Shown one piece after another: positions 62,788-64,000 of a stretch of 64,000 nt of DNA. The translations under genes were made by a program, and so were the position numbers. Below the pieces are notes generated by a model. It was not told where the DNA came from and searched no databases. It saw only the letters and a program-made list of their open reading frames with translations. The stretch spans positions 9,989 to 73,988 of the forward strand of contig DATHYT010000098.1 of assembly GCA_035459025.1 (NCBI GenBank), given 5' to 3'. The number at the start of each line of letters is the position of its first letter. Positions within the stretch are counted from its first letter, which is position 1. The stretch comes from JAABQT01 sp035459025 (lineage in GTDB: Bacteria; Pseudomonadota; Gammaproteobacteria; Burkholderiales; SG8-39).

Positions 62788-63428
62788 AGCCGGTAGGCGA
62801 TCGTGGTCATGACGCGGGCCACGGTACGCATCGCGCGGCGCGCCGGCGCGGGCATGTCGGCCGCGCCCAGCCCCACCGCCGTGCCGCGATGGCGCGCTTC
62901 GTCCTCGCGCATCGCGGCGACCACGGCGCGCGTGGGCTTGTCCTCCGGCGCGAGCTTGTCCAGGTGGTTGGTCAGGTGCTCCTCCACCTGCCGCTCCGTC
63001 TCGGCGAGGAAGGCAAGGTTCCAGCGGTCGCCGAGCAGGCCGGCGCCGATCCCCATGGCGAGTGCGCCGGCGTACCAGAGCGGGTTGAGCAGGCTCGGCC
63101 TCCCGCCGAGCGCGCGGATGCGCTCCATGCTCCAGGCGAGGTGATCGCCCTCTTCGCGCGCCGCGCGCTCGAGCGACGCGCGCGTGTGCGCGCTGCGTGC
63201 CGTCAGCGCCTGTCCCTGGTACAGCGCCTGCGCGCAGACCTCGCCCACGTGGTTGACCCGCATCAGCGCAGCAGAGTGCGCCCGCTCGGCCGCGTCCAGG
63301 TCCGCCTCGGGCATGCCCGCAGCGGGGTTCGGCCGCTCGGCGTGGTGCACGCCCGCGACCGCGCGCAGCGCACGGTCGAACTCGACGATGCCGCGGTCGA
63401 GCAGGTCGGTGAGGCCCGGCGGCGTCAT
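62784..63428 (-). CDS. coq7: Demethoxyubiquinone hydroxylase
   Basis: 214 aa. Di-iron carboxylate protein that adds the last hydroxyl of ubiquinone. Ligand motifs MRVNHVGEVCAQALYQGQ, REEGDHLAWSMERI, QVEEHLTNHLDKL and AMREDEARHRG are all present; ER-rich helices form a four-helix bundle at the membrane surface. Follows the small lipoprotein gene with an ATGA overlap. Confidence 0.96.
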   Translation of the reverse strand: MTPPGLTDLLDRGIVEFDRALRAVAGVHHAERPNPAAGMPEADLDAAERAHSAALMRVNHVGEVCAQALYQGQALTARSAHTRASLERAAREEGDHLAWSMERIRALGGRPSLLNPLWYAGALAMGIGAGLLGDRWNLAFLAETERQVEEHLTNHLDKLAPEDKPTRAVVAAMREDEARHRGTAVGLGAADMPAPARRAMRTVARVMTTIAYRL

Positions 63429-63910
63429 TGGTGCTCCAGCCCCGGCATGTAGAGCACGCGACCGCCGTTCTTGCGCACCAGTTGCTCCGCGCGCTCGCAG
63501 GTCATCGGCGCCGGCTGCTGGTCGGCGGCGACGCGGTCGTACCAGGGCCGGCAGTAGCCGGGCGGCGGCAGCTGCTCGGGCGCGAGGCCGCCGAACTGGC
63601 TCGGGCCGTAGTCCATGGCGAGCGTGCGCCCGTCCTGGAACGAGCCCGGCGAAATCGCCTTGATCACGCGCCCGCCGTGCTTCTCGGCAAGGCTGTGCGC
63701 GCGGGCGCACGGCATCTCGGGCGGCTGCCATTCCGGCGGCAGGTCGGCGTACCAGATGCGGCACAGGCCGAGCTGCGGAACGGAGGCGGCCGGGACGCGG
63801 TACTCAATCTGGCGCGTCGGCCGCGTGGGCTCCACGGCACAGCCCGCCACTACGGCAACGGCCGCGAGCGGGAGAAGCCAGCGTTGCCGATTCCGGGCCT
63901 TGTCCTTCAT
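63425..63910 (-). CDS. Small lipoprotein with duplicated Cys motif
   Basis: 161 aa. Lipobox VVAGC gives acylation at Cys24. The mature part has two copies of one motif: residues 47-82 (CRIWYADL...MPCARAHSLAEKHGGRVI) and 117-152 (CRPWYDRV...MTCERAEQLVRKNGGRVL). In each, two Cys are exactly 18 residues apart (50/68 and 120/138), and the CRxWY start and GGRV end are the same. Disulfides in the periplasm seem likely. Function unknown; translationally coupled to coq7. Confidence 0.75.
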   Translation of the reverse strand: MKDKARNRQRWLLPLAAVAVVAGCAVEPTRPTRQIEYRVPAASVPQLGLCRIWYADLPPEWQPPEMPCARAHSLAEKHGGRVIKAISPGSFQDGRTLAMDYGPSQFGGLAPEQLPPPGYCRPWYDRVAADQQPAPMTCERAEQLVRKNGGRVLYMPGLEHQ

Positions 63911-63937
63911 GTCGACATCTTACAAGCCATGAGGCGC

Positions 63938-63968
63938 AAAAAAAAAGCCGCCCCGAAGGGCGGCTTTT
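63938..63968 (-). terminator. Terminator at the right end, UUCG loop
   Basis: An 11-bp stem (63943-63953 with 63958-63968) around loop CGAA, which is UUCG on the minus strand, followed by nine T (63938-63946). It probably ends the transcript of a minus-strand gene that enters from the right; T-run in the plus direction also allows bidirectional use. Confidence 0.75.
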
Positions 63969-63974
63969 GCGTTG

Positions 63975-64000
63975 CTACTGCTGCCGGTACGAGACCGGCT
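63975..64000 (-). CDS. C-terminal end of an unidentified gene (window edge)
   Basis: On the minus strand the last 8 codons read PVSYRQQ and a TAG just before the terminator. The position of a stop codon 7 nt in front of a strong terminator is the only support; the gene cannot be identified. Confidence 0.3.

Overview
This is a contiguous, very GC-rich, densely packed bacterial chromosome segment. The housekeeping order (aspS - DUF502 - FmdB-type zinc ribbon - ssb - MFS - uvrA on the left; tyrS - M23 peptidase - anmK - erpA - bactofilin - rpsI - rplM - coq7 on the right), coq7-dependent ubiquinone synthesis, a likely non-discriminating AspRS and PHB/ketone-body enzymes point to a betaproteobacterium, probably an environmental Burkholderiales-like lineage. 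I see no phage, IS element, CRISPR array, rRNA or tRNA. Many neighbouring genes overlap by 1-4 nt (ATGA or GTGA), so transcription is strongly operonic.

Layout. 1-4677 (minus): secreted RNase fragment at the edge, aspS, DUF502, FmdB-like, ssb, MFS. 4755-9337 (plus): uvrA, then a serine hydrolase coupled to cofD (coenzyme F420 synthesis). 9334-17709: GST and acetoacetyl-CoA synthetase (minus), a 3-hydroxyisobutyrate-dehydrogenase-like enzyme and a membrane-fused spermidine-synthase-like protein (plus), then a minus operon of secreted protein, ECF sigma factor and membrane partner. 17806-22254: Fe/Zn-cluster protein, a minus operon (NIPSNAP, HSL esterase, 4-TM protein, ThDP enzyme) and a CoA-binding protein.

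22337-34742 (plus) is the most distinctive block: an AraC regulator followed by two sets of circularly permuted ATP-grasp, alpha-E and transglutaminase-like proteins, once as separate genes (with a giant transglutaminase/DUF2126 protein) and once as an 826-aa ATP-grasp/alpha-E fusion plus transglutaminase, with an SDR and an aldo/keto reductase between. These families are predicted to build or modify peptides, but the product is unknown. One of the three transglutaminase-like proteins appears to lack the catalytic Cys. 34759-40073 continues with metY, a zinc alcohol dehydrogenase, a GGT-family enzyme, a GST and 3-hydroxybutyrate dehydrogenase. Together with acetoacetyl-CoA synthetase the last could turn 3-hydroxybutyrate into acetoacetyl-CoA.

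40177-49981 is a metabolic accessory region: YgiT-like zinc-finger protein, lipoprotein aminopeptidase, lipase-like protein, MFS, CitE-like lyase, orphan periplasmic binding protein, nitroreductase, FAD-linked oxidase, a methyltransferase with a signal peptide, a half TlpA, a split ThDP decarboxylase and a BKACE gene remnant. 49933-55875: ChaC-like cyclotransferase, PatB/MalY lyase, a complete TRAP transporter (binding protein separated from the permeases by a hairpin) and a metallo-hydrolase coupled to tyrS. 57145-63910: peptidoglycan and cytoskeletal genes, ribosomal operon, OsmC, coq7 and a lipoprotein.

The only gap above 300 nt (62053-62367) holds the rplM promoter and, upstream of it, a candidate small RNA of about 103 nt: two hairpins each displaying a CUCCUCC anti-Shine-Dalgarno loop, then a strong UUCG-loop terminator and a plausible promoter at the expected distance. 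The sRNA and the twin ATP-grasp/transglutaminase locus are the best candidates for undescribed biology here.
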